A stretch of 64,000 bases of DNA. It comes from Candidatus Peregrinibacteria bacterium. Lineage in GTDB: Bacteria; Patescibacteriota; Gracilibacteria; UBA1369; LOWO2-01-FULL-3. The DNA is taken from positions 1 through 64,000 of the forward strand of contig JAUUZY010000003.1 in NCBI GenBank assembly GCA_030592015.1, in the 5' to 3' direction. Under the pieces are notes generated by a model, which was given only the letters and a program-made list of their open reading frames with translations, made no database searches and was not told the origin of the DNA. Below, piece after piece: positions 10,063 through 19,111 of this stretch (within the stretch, counting starts at the first letter, position 1; every line of letters starts with the position of its first letter). The translations under genes were made by a program, and so were the position numbers.

Positions 10063-11892
10063 TTACTTTTTGACTGGAGTCAGGATATCCTGGCCTTCCA
10101 GCCCTTCAAGCAAGCCTGCATATGTTTTACTATCCACAGCCTGCCCCTCAAGAGAATCAGCTTTCTTCAGGTATTGCTCATAGGAAAAACCTGCATGTGC
10201 AGAGCGCAGAGCAAGTTCATATCCCTCGCCGTCAATCAAACGACCAAGCTTTCCAATAACTTCATTATTATCGTCCTCTTCTTCAACAGGAAAAAAGAGA
10301 TAGTCTTTATTTCCATGACTCAATTTCCCCTCAACCACCTTTCCCTCATCCGATTCTTCATCGTCCCCTTTTCCATCAAAAAGCTCAATCGGAAGTCCAT
10401 CCTTGTCATCGGCTCTAAAGATAGTCAATTGTGCAATTTTCCTGTCCCCTTTATATGATTCCAAAATCGCCTCCAATATTTCTGGATTCACAGTTTGGCC
10501 AGCAATCGTACTAAGGATAGTAACATCGCCGCCTTCCATTTCAAGTGTCCTTTTAAAGGCTTTTTTACAATTATTTTTTTGGGCAAGTATCGTTTGAATT
10601 TTATGTGCAATAGGGGGCTGGTTTTTCGCTTTCTCCACGAGCCCTGCCATTTTATCCACTTTTGCAGGAGGAAAGTTACAGATATTTTTAGCCGTCAAGC
10701 CTTCAAGTATAGCATTAGATTCAGGGAAATCTACTGGGGCTTCGTCCTTTTCTTCTTCATCATCGCTATCCGCCCCCGCAGTCGGAGTAGTCTTATCAAC
10801 TTCGACCTCAACCTCAGCAGGTTTCTTATCTGGATCATCCACAGCTGCCATCGCAACAGCAATAGGATCTTTCTTCGCGCCTTCAATTTGCAGTCCACGA
10901 TAAACGTATCCCGCCGCAGATGCACCAAAGAAAAGAATAAGTACAGATGCCACCTTGAGATATGTGGCTTTCTGTAAATCTCGAAGATTGACTTCAGAAG
11001 CTTTGGCACGTTCTATTCTTGTATCGGCATTTTTCATTTTTACTTCCGCCTCCTTCATCTTCTCCCAAAGACCGGTATTGTCAGTTTTTGCGGCTTCAAA
11101 TGCACGTTGCATTTGAGTAAAATCTTGCTTTTCATGGGCAAGACTTCGCATTTTTTCCATGATTTCATCCCTCAATACTTTAAGGTTTTCAATTTCTTCG
11201 TTAGAGCCCTTACTATCCCTCAAAAGATCAGCAACCTTTATCCGAGCGTTGCTAACAACTTCTTTATCAGCAAGCTCGTACTCCTTTCTTTTCAGCGCAG
11301 GCACAAGTTGCTTAATAAGTTCAACAAAAGATCCTAATTCATCAAGCTCAACACTAGATCCTTCAGGAAGAGTCAAAAACATTTCAAGAAAATCATTACA
11401 CTTTTTAAACAATAGCTCTAGAGGGTCAGATATCTCATCTGCTTTATCAAACATTTTATCATCTACGGTAAGAGGGCCTGGCAAAGAACGTACTCTCGCA
11501 GGGATATCTTTGGAGGCAGTAGTTTGCGGAACCTTTGGGGTTTTAGCTCCTGCCGACAAAGCTTTTCCTTTGGGCTTTGGGACCTTTTTTGTATCCGCAA
11601 AACCTATGGAAGAGTCAGCCTCGATAGGAACGCCATCCACAGCAGCTTGTGCCAAAGCTGCAATATTAACTGGCATCTCCCATTCTCTTTCAATAGTTGC
11701 TGGTCCTGGTTCTCTAGTTTGACCTGGCTTCAGCTCCGGCTCATCACGATTAATCCATCCACCAGCCCTGGTGACAGGAGTTGCCGGAGGAACAGGAGGC
11801 CTCACCATGTCTTCAGTAGGATCAGCAACATCATTATCAAAATCATCAAAATCACTTTGCGCTTTTCCTTCAAGTCTTTTTCTAGTAGCCAT
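10063..11892 (-). CDS. Uncharacterised coiled-coil protein with single TM and C-terminal conserved-looking domain
   Basis: 609 aa; low-complexity N-term, coiled coil, TM VASVLILFFGASAAGYVYRGL, C-terminal domain similar to that of the upstream gene (11930-14251). Confidence 0.75.
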   Translation of the reverse strand: MATRKRLEGKAQSDFDDFDNDVADPTEDMVRPPVPPATPVTRAGGWINRDEPELKPGQTREPGPATIEREWEMPVNIAALAQAAVDGVPIEADSSIGFADTKKVPKPKGKALSAGAKTPKVPQTTASKDIPARVRSLPGPLTVDDKMFDKADEISDPLELLFKKCNDFLEMFLTLPEGSSVELDELGSFVELIKQLVPALKRKEYELADKEVVSNARIKVADLLRDSKGSNEEIENLKVLRDEIMEKMRSLAHEKQDFTQMQRAFEAAKTDNTGLWEKMKEAEVKMKNADTRIERAKASEVNLRDLQKATYLKVASVLILFFGASAAGYVYRGLQIEGAKKDPIAVAMAAVDDPDKKPAEVEVEVDKTTPTAGADSDDEEEKDEAPVDFPESNAILEGLTAKNICNFPPAKVDKMAGLVEKAKNQPPIAHKIQTILAQKNNCKKAFKRTLEMEGGDVTILSTIAGQTVNPEILEAILESYKGDRKIAQLTIFRADDKDGLPIELFDGKGDDEESDEGKVVEGKLSHGNKDYLFFPVEEEDDNNEVIGKLGRLIDGEGYELALRSAHAGFSYEQYLKKADSLEGQAVDSKTYAGLLEGLEGQDILTPVKK

Positions 11893-11929
11893 TTTTTAAA
11901 GTTATATTAAGAAAATCTTATAAGTAAAT

Positions 11930-14251
11930 CTATTCTACTTTTGCTTCAACTGTTTCTACTTCTTCTTCAAACACTTCTTCTATCAAAAGATCCGGAGGAC
12001 CTTCTAAAATCCTAGAAAGCTCTTTATATGCAGACTCCGGAATAGTGCCAATCACCTCATCTTTAGATTCACTGCCCTTTACAATCGCAAGACATTTCTT
12101 GTAAGAGATTCCTCCCTCTAAAGCAATACGAGCAGCTCGCTCAATCGCCTTGGAACTGTCTAAACGTTGAGCCATAACACCTACAGTAGTCTGAAAATCT
12201 ATACTCAAATCTCCTGTAAGTCCTACCGTTCCATAAGTTGTAGCATCTTTTACCCCATTTAAATTCATTTGCATCAGGGGATCACCATCTTTCTCTTTTT
12301 TTACTTTCATTCGTTTAAAGTTGTCAGCACCATTCTCCATGTGGAAAATAAGTGTTATTCGCTTTATTTCCTTTTCAGATAAGCTATCAATAATTCCTGC
12401 CAAACCAGCAATTAATTTATCATCAATAGAAAAGTTTTTAGGGAAAGTATGTCCTACATAGCTTCCTTTCAGACCACGAACCTCTTTAAAATCCATAACA
12501 TTGCATAGATTTCCAAGCCTCCCAAGGGCTTGCCCCACCCCCTTATCAGCAAGGATTCCTTGAAGTTTTTCAAAGGCTTCCGGAGTAACCAATGGACAGG
12601 TTTTTTCTACCTCCATGCCATCAACGCTCCCCCTAAATTCTGAAAACTTAAAACCGGTGATAGGCTCAAGGTCAATTTTAGACTCGGGCTCAACCGGTGG
12701 CGTAGATGGAGATTCCTTATCAGCCACAGCAACAATTGCCTTATCCTTGTTCTTTAGTTGTTTAAATTTTGCAATTTCCCCCTCCAGAGCTTCAACTTCA
12801 GCCTCCAATGCTCCAATTTCCTCCGCTTTCTGCTTAAGCCAATAGCTGACCCCGGCAAATATAGCTCCAGACCCAAGTGTTAAAGCTGCTACAGCTGCAA
12901 CAGAAATCCAGACCAAGCGCCTATTTCGAGCAAGCTCATTATTTTCCCCAGTAATCCATTCTGAGAGTCTTCCTCTTTCAAGAAAAAGACTATGCTTTCT
13001 ATCTTTGAGCTCTTCCTGGCCTTCCTCAATTATTGTCTCTGCCTTTGTCTTAGCGGCTGCGGCCTCTGCAAACTGCTTTCGAATTTCCTCAAGTAGCTTA
13101 GATTCCTGAGTACCAATCCTCTCCTCTCTACCCTCTACCACATCTCTTCTAATCCCCACTCTTTCTTCGGCATTCTTAACAGTTTTTTCTCTATTTAAAA
13201 TGGCTTTTTGTCTCTTCAGAAGCTGATCCAGCAAAGCTTTAAGCTTGTCAGGTGCAGATTCAAGTTTTGCGCGCTCAGCAGCAAGTGCATCAATTTTTCT
13301 TTTCAAGTCGTCCATTATATGCCTTTTAGCTTCAATCACCGCCTTTAATTTATCAACTTCGGCCTTTTCTATCTCAGCGATTTCAGCCTCAAGCTTCTCT
13401 TTTAGCCTTGCAAACTCAGCAGCAGATGCTTTTTTAAGCCTTTTTTCTAATTCAAAAACTTTTTCACGCTCTACTTCAACTCCTGCTTCCATTTCTCTAA
13501 TTCCCTGCTGTTTTTCTAGAAGTTCCTGTTCAAATTGTTCAAGCATTCTTTTCAATTCATCTACGTCCTTCTGCTCCTGCTCCTTCTGCTTCTCAAATGC
13601 TTCGATGGTTTTATTTAGTTCAGCCTCAGCGTTATTAATATCTCTCCATGCTTTGTTTTTATCCTCCTCCTCTGCTTTTTCGCGCTCTCGCTCAGCACGA
13701 CCTTCTCTAATACCTCGGCTAAGGCTGCCAGCAGGTCTAGCAGTCGCAGCAGGACGCCTTGCTACGGGTTTTCTACTTTCGGTTAAAAGATGAGTGTCCG
13801 ATGCCAATAGAGGTGGAGCGACCATGCTTGGAGATCCATGCACGGTTCTGTTTGCAGCAGCAGGAACCTTAGCAGAGCCAGCCTTTAAGGCCGCAATTTT
13901 TGTCTTTTGCATTGCAGCAGCTAATTGGCCCTGGACAATTAGACTTGGACTACCATGTAGGGTCTGATTTGCCGCCTCAGGAATTTTAGTGGGAGCGGGG
14001 CTAGAATCATGTCGTTTTTCAGAAAGCGCAGGAATCCCTGTTTGAGTCGGGACATCAGAACCAGATGCAGAAAATGGGCTAATAGCACCGGGGAGTTCTT
14101 CCCAATCCCCGGAATCATCAGAAGACGCGGGCAGGTCAACAGTATCAAGCATAGCAGCTTCCCCTTCCGGAGGACCGTCCGCTTCTACTTTCTTTTTCCC
14201 AACAAGCTCTCTAAGCTTTTCAATCTGACTTGGCATATGTAAAAAATACAA
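11930..14251 (-). CDS. Uncharacterised long coiled-coil protein with single TM; paralogous C-terminal domain to 10063-11892
   Basis: 773 aa; Ala/Glu/Lys coiled coil, TM LVWISVAAVAALTLGSGAIFAGVSYWL, extracytoplasmic C-terminal domain; N-terminal duplicated KIPEAANQTLHGSPSLI / KVPAAANRTVHGSPSMV. Confidence 0.75.
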   Translation of the reverse strand: MYFLHMPSQIEKLRELVGKKKVEADGPPEGEAAMLDTVDLPASSDDSGDWEELPGAISPFSASGSDVPTQTGIPALSEKRHDSSPAPTKIPEAANQTLHGSPSLIVQGQLAAAMQKTKIAALKAGSAKVPAAANRTVHGSPSMVAPPLLASDTHLLTESRKPVARRPAATARPAGSLSRGIREGRAEREREKAEEEDKNKAWRDINNAEAELNKTIEAFEKQKEQEQKDVDELKRMLEQFEQELLEKQQGIREMEAGVEVEREKVFELEKRLKKASAAEFARLKEKLEAEIAEIEKAEVDKLKAVIEAKRHIMDDLKRKIDALAAERAKLESAPDKLKALLDQLLKRQKAILNREKTVKNAEERVGIRRDVVEGREERIGTQESKLLEEIRKQFAEAAAAKTKAETIIEEGQEELKDRKHSLFLERGRLSEWITGENNELARNRRLVWISVAAVAALTLGSGAIFAGVSYWLKQKAEEIGALEAEVEALEGEIAKFKQLKNKDKAIVAVADKESPSTPPVEPESKIDLEPITGFKFSEFRGSVDGMEVEKTCPLVTPEAFEKLQGILADKGVGQALGRLGNLCNVMDFKEVRGLKGSYVGHTFPKNFSIDDKLIAGLAGIIDSLSEKEIKRITLIFHMENGADNFKRMKVKKEKDGDPLMQMNLNGVKDATTYGTVGLTGDLSIDFQTTVGVMAQRLDSSKAIERAARIALEGGISYKKCLAIVKGSESKDEVIGTIPESAYKELSRILEGPPDLLIEEVFEEEVETVEAKVE

Positions 14252-14354
14252 AAACTAAGGTTTTCTTATACATTAAGTTGACCTGCTAGGTCAAGCAGCC
14301 ATTCCTTCTTGTAAAGGCAGATGGCTCAGAGGTCTTTGTAGACAAGCACGCAAA

Positions 14355-15602
14355 CTACAATCCAGTATAACCATAAGCCACAACATTCCACGGCTTCACA
14401 ACAAGCATGGTTTTTTGCTGTTCCGGAAGGTATGTTTTATCACCACTTTCATAATCATGAAGGGCCATATCTAGAACGCTTGAATGATAACGGAAGTTTT
14501 CACCAAAACGCGTTCCTGGATCATTAGTGATAAATTCCTTGGTTTTGCTGTCATATCCCTTGATAAGAATTGTGTGTTGAAGCGGCCCTATACCGCTAAA
14601 ATACGGGTTGGGCAAAAGCTTGCCATTTACAGGAACCACAACCGCATTCCCACTATAGAGTTCATTTTTGATGTCTTGAATTGTAATGTTTTCTACCAGT
14701 TTCACATTTGGATAATTGAAATATCCACTGACAATCCAATCCAAGGTGTCTTGAGCAGAGGTATCGTGTGCTGTCCAAAAATTTGCAATCTGGTATTCAT
14801 AAATTCTGATTATTTCCTCCTTTGCCTCTTCCAAAGTCAGCGACTGACCTTTAGCCCATCTAACTGCCATAAGAATTGCAGCCTCTTCGCAACCTTCTGA
14901 CTGCCTGATATCATTCCACTCTCCAAATGGTGCTTGCGCAGCAAATGGAATATCCAACAAAACATCCATCTCTCTGGAAATATTTTCAACAACAATTCCT
15001 CTCTCCTTAGCAATCGTACGGTAAACAACTTCACTTACATTCGCTCGTGTCATTGGGCTGGCCGGGTAGTAAAAATCCCCCACTTCCTCCAGAAAGTTAT
15101 TTGATTTTGCATAAAGAACATAAGAAGCATACCAAGAATCCATCGGAACATCTGAATACAGTCTAGTCTCCGAAGATTTTGCCTCCCATTCCTGAATTTC
15201 GCCTAGGATTTTTAGTGCTTCTGCCTTGTTGATACCCTTTTCAGGCTTGAACTTCCCGTCTGAGTAGCCATCGATCCACCCCTCTTTATATGCTTTCTTC
15301 AGTGCAGGAGCATACCAAGCATCATGATCAACATCAGGGAATGGTGTCTTTTCCATAACATCGAACTCAATATTTGCTCCAGTCAAAGCAATAGCAAGAA
15401 ATTCCGCCCTATTTACATAATTATCAGGCCTAAAAGTTCCATCCGGGTATCCATTAATTATATTTTCCTCTTGAAGAAAGTTGATAGCGATATAGTTTTG
15501 CTGAGAATATGATAAGTCTGAAAAAGCAGCATGGGACAGCTGAACTGGAATCGCCAGTGTGATCACTAAGGTTATCGCCAAATTTTTTACTAAATTTTTC
15601 AT
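14355..15602 (-). CDS. SLH-domain secreted protein with C39-like (papain-fold) peptidase domain
   Basis: Three SLH repeats; then LLDIPFAAQAPFGEWNDIRQSEGCEEAAILMAVRW ... LQHTILIKGYDSKTKEFITNDPGTRFGENFRY, typical of Peptidase_C39_2-like domains. Confidence 0.82.
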   Translation of the reverse strand: MKNLVKNLAITLVITLAIPVQLSHAAFSDLSYSQQNYIAINFLQEENIINGYPDGTFRPDNYVNRAEFLAIALTGANIEFDVMEKTPFPDVDHDAWYAPALKKAYKEGWIDGYSDGKFKPEKGINKAEALKILGEIQEWEAKSSETRLYSDVPMDSWYASYVLYAKSNNFLEEVGDFYYPASPMTRANVSEVVYRTIAKERGIVVENISREMDVLLDIPFAAQAPFGEWNDIRQSEGCEEAAILMAVRWAKGQSLTLEEAKEEIIRIYEYQIANFWTAHDTSAQDTLDWIVSGYFNYPNVKLVENITIQDIKNELYSGNAVVVPVNGKLLPNPYFSGIGPLQHTILIKGYDSKTKEFITNDPGTRFGENFRYHSSVLDMALHDYESGDKTYLPEQQKTMLVVKPWNVVAYGYTGL

Positions 15603-15730
15603 ATTTTCGTGGATTGTATAAGCAGCTGACTCTACCCTATTACAGAGTGTTTGTCAAGCGCCCTGCCACGGTCATTTCGTCGCATGGACAACTCATGCTA
15701 CAATCACACGAGTTGATTTAACAAAAAAAT

Positions 15731-16873
15731 ATGAACAAAATAGTGAAAATAGACCTGAAATCTTTAAAGGCACCTTTAATTTTTATGATTTTAGCAACAA
15801 TTTTGGTTTCTGCTGTTTCTTTTTATGTTTATATAAATAAAACTAACTCTGACTGGAACGCCGCTTTAGAAGAGGAGCAAGCCAGAGTTGAATCTGTTGA
15901 GGCATTTATGTACAAGGCCTTGCAGGTAGTTGAAAATGACCTAGAGGTGACGGCAAATAATGAGGAATTGAATGACTATTTGAGATACGGAGATAAAAAA
16001 TTTATAGAGGGGGCAGCTGAAGATTTTCTTGACTTGAGTAAGGCAAAAGGCATTTATGACCAGATTCGTTTTTTGGATGAGGAAGGAATGGAAATTGTAA
16101 GAGTAAAATATAATTCAGGAATTCCAGATATTGTCGCTGAAGCAGAATTGCAAGATAAAAGCGGTCGTTATTATTTTCAGGATGCTCTTGCACTTGAGAG
16201 AGGCGAAACATTTGTTTCTCCATTTGATCTAAACATTGAGAACGGAGAAATACAACAGCCTGAAACTCCTATCATAAGATTTGGAAAATCGATAATTACT
16301 AGCAGCGGGAATAAGCAAGGTGTGATTATCTTAAACTATCTCGGAGATGTTCTTTTACAGGGAATGGATGAAATTTATAGAAATAGTGATGGAACATTGC
16401 TCATGCTTAACCAAAATGGGAATTGGTTGAAGGCTGAGAACTCTAACGCTGAATGGAATTTTATGTACGATGACAAGGCAGAGGAGACATTGTACTCTAT
16501 CGATCCGGAAGCTTGGATTGCAAGCCAAGAAGCTCTTTCAGGTCAACGTGTAACTGATATGGGCGTTTATACATTTATTAAAATATTCCCGTTGTCTCTT
16601 GATCAGGTTTCCAGCAGTGGTTCAATAGAGCCTGCTTCTCCAAGCGACAAAGAGGTTCTTCTGAATGAATATAATTGGACTATTCTCTCCTATATTTCAG
16701 CTGAGACGTTAAAAGAAAAATCAACAGTCTTTAGGGAAAGAATGATTATTCTTGATCTGATAATAATTCTGATGTTTGGATTAGTTACATGGAGATATGC
16801 ATATGCTCTAGCTGCAAGAAAAGAAGCAGAGATAGAGTTGAAAGAAGTGGAGGAGAAACCGCTTGCCGAATAA
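15731..16873 (+). CDS. Membrane protein with Cache-like extracytoplasmic sensor domain and no recognisable output domain
   Basis: N-terminal TM, ~300-aa periplasmic domain (ISKAKGIYDQIRFLDEEGMEIVRVKYN-like, ...SGRYYFQDALALERGETFVSPFDLN), C-terminal TM then ~25 aa tail. Confidence 0.7.
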   Translation: MNKIVKIDLKSLKAPLIFMILATILVSAVSFYVYINKTNSDWNAALEEEQARVESVEAFMYKALQVVENDLEVTANNEELNDYLRYGDKKFIEGAAEDFLDLSKAKGIYDQIRFLDEEGMEIVRVKYNSGIPDIVAEAELQDKSGRYYFQDALALERGETFVSPFDLNIENGEIQQPETPIIRFGKSIITSSGNKQGVIILNYLGDVLLQGMDEIYRNSDGTLLMLNQNGNWLKAENSNAEWNFMYDDKAEETLYSIDPEAWIASQEALSGQRVTDMGVYTFIKIFPLSLDQVSSSGSIEPASPSDKEVLLNEYNWTILSYISAETLKEKSTVFRERMIILDLIIILMFGLVTWRYAYALAARKEAEIELKEVEEKPLAE

Positions 16874-16909
16874 GAAGGCTTCATTTTATTATCACTAATA
16901 AATAGCATT

Positions 16910-19111
16910 ATGCATACATCAAAAACATTTAGCGTTCCGGACATGAACTGTGGTTCTTGTGTTGTTAACATAGAAAAAGATATTGGAAAGCTGGAAGGCG
17001 TGCATGAGATTTTAGTGAACTTTGCAGCAGAAAAAGCACAGATTTCCTACGATACGGAAATCTTGTCAGCAGAGGATATTATCGAGCAGATAAAGAAAAC
17101 TGGCTATACAGCTTATTTAATTGGAGAAAATGGGGCAATGAAAATGGACCATGAAGGCATGGACCACGCACAGATGGAAAGCAAGAAAGAGATTCAGAGC
17201 AAGTTATACAAAGTGATCTTTGGTGCTGTATTGAGTGTGTTTCTACTCGTTCTTTCGTTCGGGATAGATATTCCAAGTGAAGGAATGATAATGCTACTTG
17301 TTACCGCTGCAATTCTCCTCTATACGGGGCGAGAGTTTTTTGTTCGCGGTATTCCGGCATTCATTTTGAAGGGACGACCAAATATGGATACCCTGGTATC
17401 TCTGGGTGTTACAGCTGCATTTCTTTATTCGAGTTATATCGTTCTTTTCACAACTCCTCCTCATGAGGAATATTTTATGGATGCTGCGATTATCGCAACC
17501 TTTATTATGTTCGGAAGATATCTGGAGGCAAAGGCAAAGGGAAGCGCTAGTGAAGCTATAAAGAAACTATTGGAACTATCGGCAAAAGTTGCTCACAAGG
17601 TAATTGCTAAAAATAAAACGAAAGACATACCGATCGATCAAGTAGTAAAGGGCGATGAATTGATGGTAAAGCCTGGAGAAAAAATCCCTGTTGATGGAGT
17701 TATTATAGAGGGCAATGCTGTACTGGACGAGTCCATGGTGACGGGAGAAAGTATTCCTGTTGATAAGAAAGAAAAAGACAAAGTTATTGCTGCGACTGTG
17801 AACGGAAATACTTCATTCACGATGAAAGCTGAGAAGGTTGGCAAAGAAACGATGTTGGCGCAAATTATAAAACTTGTAGAGCAGGCTCAAATGAGCAAGG
17901 CTCCGATTCAGAAGCTAGTAGACAAGGTGGCAAATTACTTTGTATGGGTTGTCATATTGATAGCTATCGCCACATTCCTCGCTTGGCACTATGGAATGGA
18001 GCTGGAGGCCTCTAAGGCACTGATTTATACGGTTGCAGTTCTTATTATAGCTTGTCCATGTGCGCTTGGTCTCGCCACACCTATCTCTATAGTTGTGGGA
18101 TCCGGAAAAGGTGCCAGTATGGGGATTCTGGTAAAAAAGGCTGATAGTTTGGAAAAAATTAAGAAGATTACAACAATATGTTTCGACAAGACGGGAACCA
18201 TTACAGAAGGTCACCCGCGTGTGACTGATTTTCTTGTACTTCCTTCAGAGAAGTCAGAGCAGTCCAAGCATCTTCAATATATTGCATCCATAGAGCACAA
18301 ATCCGAGCATCCATTGGCAAAGGCCGTGCTTGACTATGCAGACGAGAAAGGGCTGGAGTATCTGAATGTTAAGGGTGTTGAAGCTGTCACAGGAAAAGGG
18401 ATATTGGGAGAAATTGATGGCGAGGAAGTAATTGTGGGAAACAGAGAATTCTTAGAATCCAAAAAGGTCACGAGATCTGCGGAACTTGATGAAAAATCCG
18501 AAAAGCTTTCAGAGGACGGAAAGACCGTATTGTTCTTCGCAATTGGAGGAAAGCAGAAAGGTCTTTTGGCATTGCAGGACAAAGAGAAGGAAAGTTCCAG
18601 ACGCGCAATTGAATTACTACAAAAAAAGGGAATAAAAACGCTAATGATGACCGGTGACAACGAAAAGGTGGCAAAAGCTATTGCGAGAGAGGTTGGAATT
18701 GATGAGGTTTTGGCAAAAGCTACGCCACAAGATAAAACGGAGAAAATAAAAGAACTGAAAGAGAAAGGCGAATTTGTAGCTATGGTGGGAGACGGCATCA
18801 ACGATGCACCTGCCTTGGCAACAGCCGATATAGGAATTGCAATGGGAACAGGCACAGACGTGGCTATAGAGTCAGGAGACATCGTTCTAGTGAAAGGTGA
18901 CCTCATGAAAGCGGTAGAAGCAATTGAACTATCACGAGCAACTCTACGCAATATTAAACAAAACCTATTTTGGGCTTTTATCTACAATTCCGTGGGAATA
19001 CCGGTAGCGGCCCTTGGCCTTCTCAATCCTATATTTTCTGCCGGAGCAATGGCCTTTTCATCAATAAGCGTAGTCCTTAATGCGTTAAGACTGAAAAGGT
19101 TTAAGGCCTAA
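16910..19111 (+). CDS. copA: Copper-type P1B ATPase with N-terminal HMA domain
   Basis: MNCGSCVVNIEKDIG, ESMVTGES, CPCALGLATP, FDKTGTIT, EHPLAKAV, MVGDGINDAPALATADIGIAMGTGTD. Confidence 0.95.
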   Translation: MHTSKTFSVPDMNCGSCVVNIEKDIGKLEGVHEILVNFAAEKAQISYDTEILSAEDIIEQIKKTGYTAYLIGENGAMKMDHEGMDHAQMESKKEIQSKLYKVIFGAVLSVFLLVLSFGIDIPSEGMIMLLVTAAILLYTGREFFVRGIPAFILKGRPNMDTLVSLGVTAAFLYSSYIVLFTTPPHEEYFMDAAIIATFIMFGRYLEAKAKGSASEAIKKLLELSAKVAHKVIAKNKTKDIPIDQVVKGDELMVKPGEKIPVDGVIIEGNAVLDESMVTGESIPVDKKEKDKVIAATVNGNTSFTMKAEKVGKETMLAQIIKLVEQAQMSKAPIQKLVDKVANYFVWVVILIAIATFLAWHYGMELEASKALIYTVAVLIIACPCALGLATPISIVVGSGKGASMGILVKKADSLEKIKKITTICFDKTGTITEGHPRVTDFLVLPSEKSEQSKHLQYIASIEHKSEHPLAKAVLDYADEKGLEYLNVKGVEAVTGKGILGEIDGEEVIVGNREFLESKKVTRSAELDEKSEKLSEDGKTVLFFAIGGKQKGLLALQDKEKESSRRAIELLQKKGIKTLMMTGDNEKVAKAIAREVGIDEVLAKATPQDKTEKIKELKEKGEFVAMVGDGINDAPALATADIGIAMGTGTDVAIESGDIVLVKGDLMKAVEAIELSRATLRNIKQNLFWAFIYNSVGIPVAALGLLNPIFSAGAMAFSSISVVLNALRLKRFKA

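Noticed and set aside
13245-13793. Long antisense ORFs over coiled-coil genes (e.g. 13245-13793, 8342-8998, 18334-18951, 31706-32182)
   Set aside because: Low-complexity Ser/Ala/Phe-rich mirror translations of strongly coding opposite strands.
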